The translations under genes were made by a program, and so were the position numbers. Shown one piece after another: positions 38,625 to 46,664 of a stretch of 64,000 nt of DNA. Position 1 is the first letter of the stretch. Every line of letters begins with the position of its first letter. The notes below the pieces were generated by a model. The model was not told the DNA's origin. It did no database searches and was given only the letters and a program-made list of their open reading frames with translations. Origin of the DNA: JAAYED01 sp040772225 (GTDB taxonomy: Bacteria; Chloroflexota; Anaerolineae; UBA1429); the NCBI GenBank assembly GCA_040772225.1, contig JAXGYO010000003.1:496001-560000 (forward strand), in the 5' to 3' direction.

Positions 38625-41432
38625 ATGGAAGAGTCGGGTACCACCTATCAGCCTCAGGCCATCGAGAGCAAATGGCAGCGGCGCTGGGAGGAGACGGGCC
38701 TCTACCGGCGCGTCGAGGACCCTGCGCGCCCCAAGCACTATGCGCTCACCATGCTCCCTTACACCTCCGGCGATCTACACATCGGACACTGGTATGCGAT
38801 GGCGCCATCGGATGCGCGTGCCCGCTACATGCGCATGCACGGCTATAACACCTGGTTCCCCATCGGATTCGATGCCTTTGGACTGCCCGCTGAGAATGCA
38901 GCCATCGAGCGCAATATCCACCCGCATCAGTGGACGATGGACAATGTGCGTCACATGCGCGAACAACTGCGCGCCATGGGCGCCATGTGGGACTGGGAAC
39001 ATGAGGCCGTCAGCTGCCTGCCCGGCTACTACAAGTGGACCGAGTGGTTCTTTTTAAAGTTCTACGAGCGCGGCCTGGCGTACCGTGAGGTGGCACCGGT
39101 CGACTTTTGTCCAAAATGCAATACGACGCTGGCCCGCGAACAGGTGTGGGGCGAAGACCGGCACTGCGAGCGCTGCGGGACGCCGGTAATCAAGAAGGAA
39201 TTGGCACAGTGGTTCTTTCGCATCACCGACTATGCTGAGCAGCTGCTGGCCGATATGGAACAGATCGAGTGGCCGGAGCGCGTCAAGATTATGCAACGCA
39301 ACTGGATCGGGCGGAGCGAAGGTGCGCATGTGACCTTTCATTCCGAGGCCGGTGACGCCATCAGCGTGTTCACAACGCGGCCTGACACCCTCTGGGGCGC
39401 AACCTTTATGGTGCTGGCGCCCGAACACCCGCTTGTCGCCAAGCTGACGGCCCCGGAACAGCGCCAGGTCGTTACCGAGTACGTCGAGACCGCGGCAAGG
39501 CAGACGGAGATTGACCGGCTGTCGACTGAGAAGGAAAAGACGGGTGTGTTCATCGGCGCCTATGCTGTGAACCCCGTCAACGGCGAGCGGATCCCAATCT
39601 GGATCGCCGACTATGTGTTGATGGGATACGGCACCGGGGCGATTATGGGCGTACCCTCGCACGACGAGCGCGACTTTTCGTTCGCGATCAAGTTCGGCCT
39701 GCCCATTATCCCGGTGATCGACCGGCCCGACCGCCTGGCCAGGAGCCTGGTCTTTCCGGGTTCTGTGCGCGAGGGGTTCGCCGCCGAACTGGACAGCGCC
39801 GGCATCCCTTACGAGGTGGCGCCGGTGGCGGATTTGGGTGATGGCCTGTTCGTGACCCTGCAGGGTGACGAGCAGATCGACCACTATGTGGCGCTCATGC
39901 GCGGGTATCTGCTGCCCGGTAACTGGAACGAGGTCGTCGGCGCGCGCTTTTTGTTTGTCTTTGATGATGGCGTGCAGGCACTCGACTCGGTGGCCTCAGA
40001 CCGGGCTATCCTGGAGCGCTGCAAGGCGATCTATCGGCCGGTGAGCGGCAACCGTACAACGATGGAGATGCTCTCCCATCTGCCCTTTTACGAGGACGTG
40101 CTGCTGCATCACGAGTATGGCACGATGATCAACTCGGGCAGCTTTAGCGGCACACCCGGCGCGACCGCCAAGGCCGACGTGATCCGTTGGCTGGAGGAGC
40201 AGGGTATCGGCCATGCCGAAGTCAACTATCGGCTGCACGACTGGCTGATCAGCCGGCAGCGGATGTGGGGCGCCCCGATCCCGATGGTGTATTGCGACAA
40301 GTGCGGGATCGTGCCGGTTCCCTATGAGGATCTGCCCGTGTTGCTCCCGGACGACGCAGAGTTTCTGCCTACGGGAGAGAGCCCGCTCAAGTACCACCAG
40401 GGCTTTTTGAACACGACCTGTCCCAAATGTGGCGGGCCGGCCACGCGTGAGACCGATACCATGGACACGTTCATGTGCTCCTCCTGGTACAACTATGCGT
40501 ATGTCAGCCCCTATTACGGCGGTGACCTGCCCTTTGATCCGGAAGCAGGCAAGTACTGGCTCCCCGTGGACCAGTATACCGGCGGTATCGAGCACGCGAC
40601 GATGCACCTGCTCTACACGCGCTTTTTTACCAAGGTCATGCGTGACATGGGGCTGGTGGACTTTGACGAGCCGATGCTTCGTCTGTTCTGCCAGGGGATG
40701 ATCCTGGGCGAAGACAACGAAAAGATGAGCAAGTCGCGTGGCAATGTAGTCAACCCTGACGAGTATGTCTCGACGCTGGGTGCGGACTCGGTGCGGGCGT
40801 TCCTCATGTTCATTGGCCCCTGGGAACTAGGCGGCAGCTGGTCTTCCACCGGCATCGAAGGTATCTATCGTTTTCTGAACAGGGTCTGGACGGTGGTCAC
40901 CGAGCCGCCGGAGGCAGGTCCCGGCCAGCCTTCGGCCAGCGAGATCGCAGACCTGAGGCGGGCAACGCATCAGGCAATCCGGGATGTGACCCGTGACTAT
41001 GAGGCGTTCAAGTTCAACACCGCCCAGGCCAGCCTGATGAAGTTTAACAATGCGCTGCTCAAGGCCCGCGATACCGCCGTGTACGGGACAGAGGCGTGGC
41101 AGGAAGCCGTGCGCAGCATGGTGCTGATGATGGCGCCTATCACGCCCCATCTCGCGGAGGAGCTCTGGGAGCGTCTGGGCGGCGCCTACTCGGTGCATGA
41201 CCAGCGCTGGCCCGAGTGGGATGCTGATCTGGCGGCGGACGAGGTTATCACGCTGATCGTCCAGGTAAACGGACGGGTGCGCGCGCGCATCGAGGTGCCA
41301 GCCGAGATCGATGAGGAGAGGGCCAAAGAGGTCGCTCTGGCGCAGGAGAATGCACAGCTGCACCTGAAGGGGCTCACCGTGCGCCAGATCATTTACGTGC
41401 CAGGACGGTTGGTTAATATCGTCGCACGATAG
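38625..41432 (+). CDS. leuS: Leucyl-tRNA synthetase
   Basis: A 935-residue class I synthetase. HIGH at 52-55 (DLHIGHWYA) and KMSKS at 700-704 (EKMSKSRGNVV) are canonical. The CP1 editing domain contains TTRPDTLWGATFMVLAPEHP and the GVPSHDERDF loop. Zn-like CPKC/CERC and CPKCGG sites are present, and the C-terminal anticodon-binding part ends VIYVPG-like (IIYVPGRLVNIV). ATG 38625 follows GGAGGG. Between about 365 and 495 lies a segment much longer than in E. coli LeuRS (see findings). No T-box precedes this gene, in contrast with ileS. Confidence 0.97.
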   Translation: MEESGTTYQPQAIESKWQRRWEETGLYRRVEDPARPKHYALTMLPYTSGDLHIGHWYAMAPSDARARYMRMHGYNTWFPIGFDAFGLPAENAAIERNIHPHQWTMDNVRHMREQLRAMGAMWDWEHEAVSCLPGYYKWTEWFFLKFYERGLAYREVAPVDFCPKCNTTLAREQVWGEDRHCERCGTPVIKKELAQWFFRITDYAEQLLADMEQIEWPERVKIMQRNWIGRSEGAHVTFHSEAGDAISVFTTRPDTLWGATFMVLAPEHPLVAKLTAPEQRQVVTEYVETAARQTEIDRLSTEKEKTGVFIGAYAVNPVNGERIPIWIADYVLMGYGTGAIMGVPSHDERDFSFAIKFGLPIIPVIDRPDRLARSLVFPGSVREGFAAELDSAGIPYEVAPVADLGDGLFVTLQGDEQIDHYVALMRGYLLPGNWNEVVGARFLFVFDDGVQALDSVASDRAILERCKAIYRPVSGNRTTMEMLSHLPFYEDVLLHHEYGTMINSGSFSGTPGATAKADVIRWLEEQGIGHAEVNYRLHDWLISRQRMWGAPIPMVYCDKCGIVPVPYEDLPVLLPDDAEFLPTGESPLKYHQGFLNTTCPKCGGPATRETDTMDTFMCSSWYNYAYVSPYYGGDLPFDPEAGKYWLPVDQYTGGIEHATMHLLYTRFFTKVMRDMGLVDFDEPMLRLFCQGMILGEDNEKMSKSRGNVVNPDEYVSTLGADSVRAFLMFIGPWELGGSWSSTGIEGIYRFLNRVWTVVTEPPEAGPGQPSASEIADLRRATHQAIRDVTRDYEAFKFNTAQASLMKFNNALLKARDTAVYGTEAWQEAVRSMVLMMAPITPHLAEELWERLGGAYSVHDQRWPEWDADLAADEVITLIVQVNGRVRARIEVPAEIDEERAKEVALAQENAQLHLKGLTVRQIIYVPGRLVNIVAR

Positions 41433-41455
41433 ATAGCCTCTCGCTTTCGAGATAG

Positions 41456-41491
41456 ACAAGGGCCACGATTCCTACGGATCGTGGCCCTTGT
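41456..41491 (+). terminator. Terminator of leuS
   Basis: ACAAGGGCCACGAT (41456-41469) pairs with ATCGTGGCCCTTGT (41478-41491), a perfect 14-bp stem. There is no strong T-run. Confidence 0.7.
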
Positions 41492-41507
41492 GCTGTATGA
41501 GCTTTCG

Positions 41508-41537
41508 TTGTGACCCCGGGTTGGCCCATGATATACT
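41508..41537 (+). promoter_or_regulatory. Promoter of the pseudokinase gene
   Basis: TTGTGA (41508-41513), 18-nt spacer, TATACT (41532-41537). Confidence 0.55.
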
Positions 41538-41579
41538 ATAAAGAGAGCCATGGGTGCTCCTGATTGGAGAGTGTACACC

Positions 41580-43523
41580 ATGCCTGCCGTGGGCGAGTTG
41601 CTCGCTGACCGTTACAGAATAGAGTCCTTCATCAGACAGGGTACGGTGGGACCGGTCTACCTGTGCCATGATGTGGTGATGGATCGTGATGTGGCGGTGG
41701 TCGTTCTTGCCGCTGCGCTCGCCACAGAAGACCCCGAGCTCTGGCAGAGGACCCGCCGCCGGATGCGGCTCGAAGCGCGGGCTGCCGGCCGGTTGACGCA
41801 TCAGAACCTGGTGACCGCCTATAGCTTCGATAGCGACGCTGTGGGCAATCTGTGTCTGGTCCTGGGCCACGGGTCAGAGCCCACGCTGGCGGAACGGCTG
41901 AAAGCTGGGCCGTTGGCGGCCGGGCAGGCTTTGGACATAACGCTCGATGTAGCCCGGGCCATCCAGGCGCTCGATAACCAGGGCATAGTGCATCGCGATA
42001 TCAAGCCAGACCACATCCTGATTGATGCGCAGGGAACGGCGCGGGTCACCGGTCTGGGTCTGGCCCAGCTGCGAGAGGACATCCTCGGTACGCAGGATGA
42101 TGTGGGACGACCGGGAACGCCGGCCTACATGTCCCCGGAGCAGGCGACCTCCAGTGCGGCGCTCGATCAGCGGTCCGATCTGTACACGCTGGGGCTCGTT
42201 CTCTATGAGATGCTTGCCGGACGACTCTATGTAAGTGGGCGTCTGCCGCTGAGCCAGGTTGCCCCGGAGACGCCTTCCAGTCTGGTCGCGATCGTCGAGC
42301 ATCTCCTGCAGAGCGACCCGCGGGAGCGTTATCAATCCGCCCAGGATCTGATTGAGGACCTCGAGCAGGTGCGCGATCAAGGCATTGCTGGCCAGGTGCG
42401 TCTGGTGCTGGGTCAGCGCTCCACCCGGACTTTTCTGGGCGCGCTGGTGATCATTGCGCTGCTTCTGTGGTCAGTGAGTGCCTGGACGATGTCGCAGCGC
42501 CCCGATACAGTCATCGCTGCTGCCCTTCCTGGGACCTTATACTCCCCCCTGGTATCTGCTGAAGAGGCGCTGTCAGCGATTGTGGCCGGCCAGGGCCGTC
42601 CTTTCCTGCTACAAGAGGTCGCCAACCTTGAGGAGCAGGCCCTGCTGGAGGTCGCTGCGCTCGCGCCCCCGGCGCAGACTGATATCTATGAGTCTGATGA
42701 GGACGTTCCCGCGCCGATTTCTCCCTGGGAAACACAGCACAGGGCCTTTGACCTGCCGGGCGATGTGGACCGGGTGGTGTTGCTGGTCAAGGCAGGTCAA
42801 AGCTATCTAGTGACGACCTCCAACCTTGCCATCGGTGTGGACACGCTCCTTGAGGCTTCCGTCGATGGTCTCGCTCTCAGCAACGATGATGTGGCGCCGG
42901 GGACGCTGGCGTCTCAGCTGAGCTTTGTCGCGCAGTCCGATGGCACCGCACTGATCACCATCCGGAATCAGGATCAGTATGGGGCTGGGAGAACCTATGA
43001 CATCAGCGTGATTCTATCGGAGGGGGCAGCGGCCACAGCTCCAGCGACCTTTGCCACAGTGACGCCCTCCAGCGGCCAACTGGTGGCTCCGGGCGGGACC
43101 GCAACGCCGGGCGGGGTGGCTACGGTGACGCTCCGGGCTACCTGGACACCGCGCCCCACGCTAACGCGAATGCTCACGGGCACGGTCGCGCCCACCTTGA
43201 CGCCCCGGTTGACCAGTACGCCCAGCGCTACGATCACGCGGCGGCCCACGTGGACGCCCATCCCTACATGGACGCCCAGGCCAACGCTGTCGCCTACACT
43301 GCGCCCGACGGCTACAGCGACACGAACCGCAACCGCCAGGCCGACCGCGACGGCGATGCAAACGCCGACCGCAACGCCGATTACGCCAACGGCGACTGCG
43401 ACGGCAACCACGCCACCGCCCACGGCCACGCCGACGGCAACACCGACAACGGCGCCTACGAACCCGCCGACGGTGGTGATCACGCCGCTCCCAACGGCTG
43501 ACATTACACCGCCGATTCAGTAA
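41580..43523 (+). CDS. Transmembrane Ser/Thr kinase-like receptor, predicted pseudokinase
   Basis: A 647-residue protein built as a PknB-like kinase fold (1-265), a membrane helix (about 281-303), a beta-rich ectodomain resembling pre-peptidase C-terminal modules (about 385-485) and a C-terminal Thr/Pro tail of TPTATP-type repeats. The kinase fold keeps the glycine loop (GTVGPVYL), the alpha-C Glu (RLEARAA), HRD (138-140) and SPE. It lacks the VAIK Lys (Val41), the catalytic-loop Asn (His145 in HRDIKPDH) and the DFG Asp (Gly158 in TGLGLA). ATG 41580 has GGAG 10 nt upstream; ATG 41550 would leave almost no leader. It is probably a signalling or scaffolding receptor without phosphotransfer. Confidence 0.85.
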   Translation: MPAVGELLADRYRIESFIRQGTVGPVYLCHDVVMDRDVAVVVLAAALATEDPELWQRTRRRMRLEARAAGRLTHQNLVTAYSFDSDAVGNLCLVLGHGSEPTLAERLKAGPLAAGQALDITLDVARAIQALDNQGIVHRDIKPDHILIDAQGTARVTGLGLAQLREDILGTQDDVGRPGTPAYMSPEQATSSAALDQRSDLYTLGLVLYEMLAGRLYVSGRLPLSQVAPETPSSLVAIVEHLLQSDPRERYQSAQDLIEDLEQVRDQGIAGQVRLVLGQRSTRTFLGALVIIALLLWSVSAWTMSQRPDTVIAAALPGTLYSPLVSAEEALSAIVAGQGRPFLLQEVANLEEQALLEVAALAPPAQTDIYESDEDVPAPISPWETQHRAFDLPGDVDRVVLLVKAGQSYLVTTSNLAIGVDTLLEASVDGLALSNDDVAPGTLASQLSFVAQSDGTALITIRNQDQYGAGRTYDISVILSEGAAATAPATFATVTPSSGQLVAPGGTATPGGVATVTLRATWTPRPTLTRMLTGTVAPTLTPRLTSTPSATITRRPTWTPIPTWTPRPTLSPTLRPTATATRTATARPTATAMQTPTATPITPTATATATTPPPTATPTATPTTAPTNPPTVVITPLPTADITPPIQ

Positions 43524-43569
43524 ACCGTATTTTTCGCTATTAGGTGAGGCTAGAGCACAGGGGAACGTA

Positions 43570-43668
43570 AAGGGGTTCGGGGGAGCTCAAGAGCATCCCC
43601 TTGGTTCGGGGAAGCGACGTGGGATCGGGTAAGAATCGCCCGATTGCGAACAGAGAGGTCGGTCTCTG
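43570..43668. other. Cluster of three hairpins between convergent genes
   Basis: AAGGGG/CCCCTT (43570-43602, enclosing GCTC-AA-GAGC), ATCGGG/CCCGAT (43624-43644) and CAGAGA/TCTCTG (43651-43668) lie in the 158-nt gap between the pseudokinase and xseB. They could be terminators without T-runs or a small structured RNA; I recognise no family. Confidence 0.4.
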
Positions 43669-43681
43669 CGGTGCAGGGGGG

Positions 43682-43915
43682 CTAGCCCGTCTGGCTACAC
43701 CCCTGAGATTCGGCTGCGCCGTTCAACAGACTGCTGATCCTCAACTCGGCGTCATCAAGCTTCTGGCCGCAATGTGTCGCCAGCTGAATCCCCTCTTCGT
43801 ACAGCGCCACTGATTCTTCCAGGCTCAGCTGGCCTGCTTCGAGCTGCTCGATGAGCTCCTCTAGCCTGTCGTAGCCGTCTTCGAAACTCAGTGATTGCAG
43901 TGCCTTCGTATCCAT
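43682..43915 (-). CDS. xseB: Exodeoxyribonuclease VII small subunit
   Basis: A 77-residue helical protein with the family core LSFEDGYDRLEELIEQLEAG, then LSLEESVALYEEGIQL. GGAGGGGGG immediately precedes ATG 43915, which fixes the start. It follows xseA by 13 bp on the minus strand, so the two subunits are co-expressed. Several small subunits coat the large one to form the processive single-strand nuclease. The last residues (SLLNGAAESQGCSQTG) are variable. Confidence 0.95.
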   Translation of the reverse strand: MDTKALQSLSFEDGYDRLEELIEQLEAGQLSLEESVALYEEGIQLATHCGQKLDDAELRISSLLNGAAESQGCSQTG

Positions 43916-43928
43916 CCCCCCTCCAACA

Positions 43929-45158
43929 TTAGGACGCACGATCGCCTGTGGGAGTGTCCAGCACATGTGTCTGATCCACCCGCGCGTCCACCCGACCATC
44001 GCGCACATCGATAACAACCTGATCATCAGGGCGAACCTGGTTCACACTGACCAAACGTTCACCCGTCGTTTGTAGACGTACCAGGGCATAGCCCCTGTTC
44101 AACACTCGCCTGGCATCAAGCGCTGCCAGCCGCGATATTTGTGACTCTAGCGCCGCTCGGCGCGACGCCAACCTGTGATGGATCACCGAGTTCAGGCGAT
44201 CTTGACGGTCGTCAAGCCTCTGTCGCATCTCGGCGATCAGGCGCTGCGGATGGTAGCTGCGCAACATGCGTTGCTGCTGCTCCAGATCGGCGCGCCACAC
44301 GGCGATGCGCCGCCGCATGATCTCCCGTAACATCACGTAGCACTCGTCTATGCGCACCCTCAGCGCGGCGCCATCAGGCACCACGGCCGCGGCCGCACCC
44401 GTCGGTGTGGGCGCGCGCACGTCTGCCACGAGATCTGCGATCGTGATGTCCGTCTCGTGCCCCACCCCGGCCACCACAGGCACCCGGGAGGCCGCGATGG
44501 CGCGTGCTACGCGCTCATCGTTGAACGACCAGAGGTCCTCCAGCGATCCCCCGCCCCGTGCGACGATGATCACATCTACGTCGCTCCGTGCATTCAGGCG
44601 CTCCAGCGCACGCACAATCCCCTCCGGGGCTTCCTGCCCCTGCACCAGCGTTGGCGATAGCAGCACCTCCACCAATGGGTAGCGCTCACGCAATACTCTG
44701 AGAATATCCTGGAGTGCTGCCCCCGTGGGAGAGGTGACGACGCCGATGCGATGGGGCCACGCAGGCAGGGGGCGCTTGCGGCTCTCGTCAAACAGGCCCT
44801 CAGCCTCCAGGCGCGCTCGCAGCCGGGCGAACTGCTCCCAGAGGGCGCCGGTTCCTGCCGACTCGATGGTGTCCACGTAGAACTGATATGAGCCGCCCCG
44901 CTCATAGACAGAGATGTAGCCGTGTGCTTCGATCATGTCCCCCTGCGAGGGGACGTGGGCCGCCCTGGCGGCCAGGCCCTTCCACATCACACAGCGCAGC
45001 TCCGACTCCTGATCGAGCATAGTAAAGTACCAATGGCCGGACGATGCTCGATGGAAATTCGAGACCTGTCCCGCCACCCACAGGTCCGCCAACTCAAGGT
45101 CGCTGTCGATCAGCTGTTTTATCTTGAGAGTCACCTGGCTAACGGTGTTTACCTGCAT
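43929..45158 (-). CDS. xseA: Exodeoxyribonuclease VII large subunit
   Basis: A 409-residue catalytic subunit. The N-terminal OB domain reads LADLWVAGQVSNFHRASSGHWYFTM. The nuclease domain has RIGVVTSPTGAALQDIL, VDVIIVARGGGSLEDLW and VAGVGHETDITIADLVAD, with the conserved GHETD. A helical region (about 270-360) and a C-terminal RGYALVR strand follow. ATG 45158 aligns with the family start, has no ribosome-binding site, and lies 6 nt after a perfect TATAAT, so the mRNA is probably leaderless. Confidence 0.95.
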   Translation of the reverse strand: MQVNTVSQVTLKIKQLIDSDLELADLWVAGQVSNFHRASSGHWYFTMLDQESELRCVMWKGLAARAAHVPSQGDMIEAHGYISVYERGGSYQFYVDTIESAGTGALWEQFARLRARLEAEGLFDESRKRPLPAWPHRIGVVTSPTGAALQDILRVLRERYPLVEVLLSPTLVQGQEAPEGIVRALERLNARSDVDVIIVARGGGSLEDLWSFNDERVARAIAASRVPVVAGVGHETDITIADLVADVRAPTPTGAAAAVVPDGAALRVRIDECYVMLREIMRRRIAVWRADLEQQQRMLRSYHPQRLIAEMRQRLDDRQDRLNSVIHHRLASRRAALESQISRLAALDARRVLNRGYALVRLQTTGERLVSVNQVRPDDQVVIDVRDGRVDARVDQTHVLDTPTGDRAS

Positions 45159-45164
45159 TACTAC

Positions 45165-45173
45165 ATTATAGCA
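45165..45173 (-). promoter_or_regulatory. Extended -10 promoter of xseA
   Basis: On the minus strand, TGC-TATAAT (45173-45165), an extended -10 element. The start codon is 6 nt downstream, and no convincing -35 is seen. Confidence 0.65.
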
Positions 45174-45213
45174 TACTTGATCCAGAGTGAGTCGCCTGAA
45201 TTTCGCGTCGCGA

Positions 45214-45242
45214 TTGTCGCACGGCGCCAGTCGCGGTATCAT
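45214..45242 (+). promoter_or_regulatory. Promoter of the Crp/Fnr gene
   Basis: TTGTCG (45214-45219), 17-nt spacer, TATCAT (45237-45242). Confidence 0.5.
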
Positions 45243-45312
45243 CGGCTATACCTTGCCTGTGGCTTGCGAGGGGCAACAGCGGCCAGTGTAGTCAAGAGGA
45301 TCAGGTTCATGT

Positions 45313-46008
45313 ATGGGGTCAGCCGTGGTACGTCGCGAAGATGAATATCTGTCCCGGGTTGCGCCTTTTGGCAGCCTGGATCGACATGCCCGAGAGGCAA
45401 TCGCCAGGATCAGCACCGTTCGTCGGTATGAGGACCGGGCACTGATTCTGCTCGAAGGCGATCGGGAGACACCGGTCCTCTTTGTGTTGGAAGGGGCTGT
45501 GCGTGTTTTTCGGTCCAACCTCGAGGGACGGGAACAGACGTTGATTTACCTGCACGCGGGCGAACCCTTGAACCTGCCCGGCGCCTTTGCCACCCGGAAC
45601 GTGGTTCCGGCGAGTGCAGAAGCCGTGGGCGAGGTCCTCTTGCTCGGGATGCCGGTGGCTGCCCTGCGACGCGTGGTGCTCGAGCATCCGGCGGTGGGCC
45701 TGGCACTCCTGGGTATGCTGGCCGATCGTGTGCAACATCTGTCGGTCATGGTCTACGATCTGGGCCTGCTCAGTGTGCGGGCACGTGTGGCCCGTTTTCT
45801 GCTGTCAGAGCGCAACGAGCATCGCGAGACGCCTGTGCGCTGGACGCATGCTCAGATCGCGGCGCGCGTGGGCACGGTGCGCGTCGTCGTCAGCCGCACG
45901 TTGTCGGCGCTGGCGGCGGAGGGGCTGATCCGGCTGGACAGGCAACGGATCGAGATCCTGGACCCGGCGGCTCTTGCACGCACAGCCGAAATCGATGTTC
46001 CGTCCTGA
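45313..46008 (+). CDS. Crp/Fnr family transcription regulator
   Basis: A 231-residue activator/repressor. A cyclic-nucleotide-binding-like beta roll (about 10-125, FVLEGAVRVFRSNLEGREQTL) and a dimerisation helix precede a winged helix (about 150-220) with the recognition region WTHAQIAARVGTVRVVVSRTLSALAAEGLI. There is no N-terminal Cys cluster as in Fnr and no full cAMP phosphate cassette, so the effector is unknown. Two ATG codons lie close together; 45313 is in frame. It is followed by a ferredoxin and a cupin gene, which suggests redox or nitric-oxide-type sensing. Confidence 0.9.
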   Translation: MGSAVVRREDEYLSRVAPFGSLDRHAREAIARISTVRRYEDRALILLEGDRETPVLFVLEGAVRVFRSNLEGREQTLIYLHAGEPLNLPGAFATRNVVPASAEAVGEVLLLGMPVAALRRVVLEHPAVGLALLGMLADRVQHLSVMVYDLGLLSVRARVARFLLSERNEHRETPVRWTHAQIAARVGTVRVVVSRTLSALAAEGLIRLDRQRIEILDPAALARTAEIDVPS

Positions 46009-46014
46009 GACACT

Positions 46015-46028
46015 GTGACGTAGGTTAC
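46015..46028. promoter_or_regulatory. Possible Crp/Fnr-type operator
   Basis: GTGACGTAGGTTAC is an imperfect inverted repeat (GTGAC-N4-GTTAC) directly after the regulator gene and 47 nt before the ferredoxin start. It resembles Crp-family half sites; autoregulation of the downstream pair is inference. Confidence 0.35.
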
Positions 46029-46074
46029 TGCCTGAGCCCTTGGACTATGCCATGATGGCGGTAGAGGTGCCCCC

Positions 46075-46314
46075 ATGACACTGCAAGTACTGCCAATCTA
46101 TCATCCCGAGCGCTGCACCGGATGCGGGCTCTGTGTCCGCGTATGCCCACAGGGCGTGTTTGCGCTGGTGGATGGGCGTGCAGCTTTTGCGGCGCCGGAA
46201 AGGTGCATCTACTGTGCTGAGTGCGAGCTGGCCTGCCCGGCTGATGCCGTAGAGCTGTACTTTGAGATCATCGATGGGCCGGCGGTCGAGCCGGCCGGTG
46301 GCTTTGAGACGTGA
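46075..46314 (+). CDS. 2[4Fe-4S] ferredoxin-type protein
   Basis: A 79-residue protein with two complete CxxCxxCxxxCP motifs: C14, C17, C20, C24 (CTGCGLCVRVCP) and C44, C47, C50, C54 (CIYCAECELACP). It therefore binds two [4Fe-4S] clusters, with a short acidic C-terminal tail. It is an electron carrier in the cytoplasm. It sits 66 bp after the Crp/Fnr gene and 11 bp before the cupin gene, so the last two are likely translated from one mRNA. Confidence 0.93.
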   Translation: MTLQVLPIYHPERCTGCGLCVRVCPQGVFALVDGRAAFAAPERCIYCAECELACPADAVELYFEIIDGPAVEPAGGFET

Positions 46315-46325
46315 GAGAGGCGAAG

Positions 46326-46664
46326 ATGAACGAACAGGCGCGCATCAAAAACCTTGCTTTCAGTGAGGCAGTAGTTCTCAAGGATCTGGTGGCATACGCC
46401 CCCGGTCAGGTGGTCAGCCGGACGATCGCTCAAAACGATGCCATGAGCATGACGCTATTTGCGCTGGATGCTGGCGAGGCGATCTCTACCCATACGACGC
46501 CCGGCGATGCTCTGGTGGTCGTGTTGGACGGCGAGGTTGTGCTCGAGATCGGCGGGACGCGCGTCCCCACGGCCGAGGGGCAGGCTACGGTCATGCCGGC
46601 AGGTGTGCCACATGCCCTGTATGCGGAGCAGCGTTTCAAGATGCTGCTGGTTGTGGTCAAATAG
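46326..46664 (+). CDS. Cupin-domain protein
   Basis: A 112-residue single cupin. Motif 1 is degenerate (ISTHTTPGDALVVVLDGEV), with one clear His and an Asp in place of further metal ligands. Motif 2 ends MPAGVPHALYA, with the second His. ATG 46326 follows GAGAGGCGAAG. Small cupins beside Crp/Fnr regulators and ferredoxins recur in anaerobes and are thought to bind a metal or small ligand; the activity is unknown. The gene's 3' end overlaps the convergent flavoprotein gene by 8 bp. Confidence 0.88.
   Translation: MNEQARIKNLAFSEAVVLKDLVAYAPGQVVSRTIAQNDAMSMTLFALDAGEAISTHTTPGDALVVVLDGEVVLEIGGTRVPTAEGQATVMPAGVPHALYAEQRFKMLLVVVK

Noticed and set aside
38625..41432. T-box control of leuS
   Set aside because: The 5' region holds only the tRNA terminator and a ribosome-binding site; no T-box sequence or specifier stem is present.
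43130..43520. Direct repeats at the 3' end of the pseudokinase gene as a CRISPR
   Set aside because: They are in-frame TPTATP-type codons continuing the protein; spacing is irregular.
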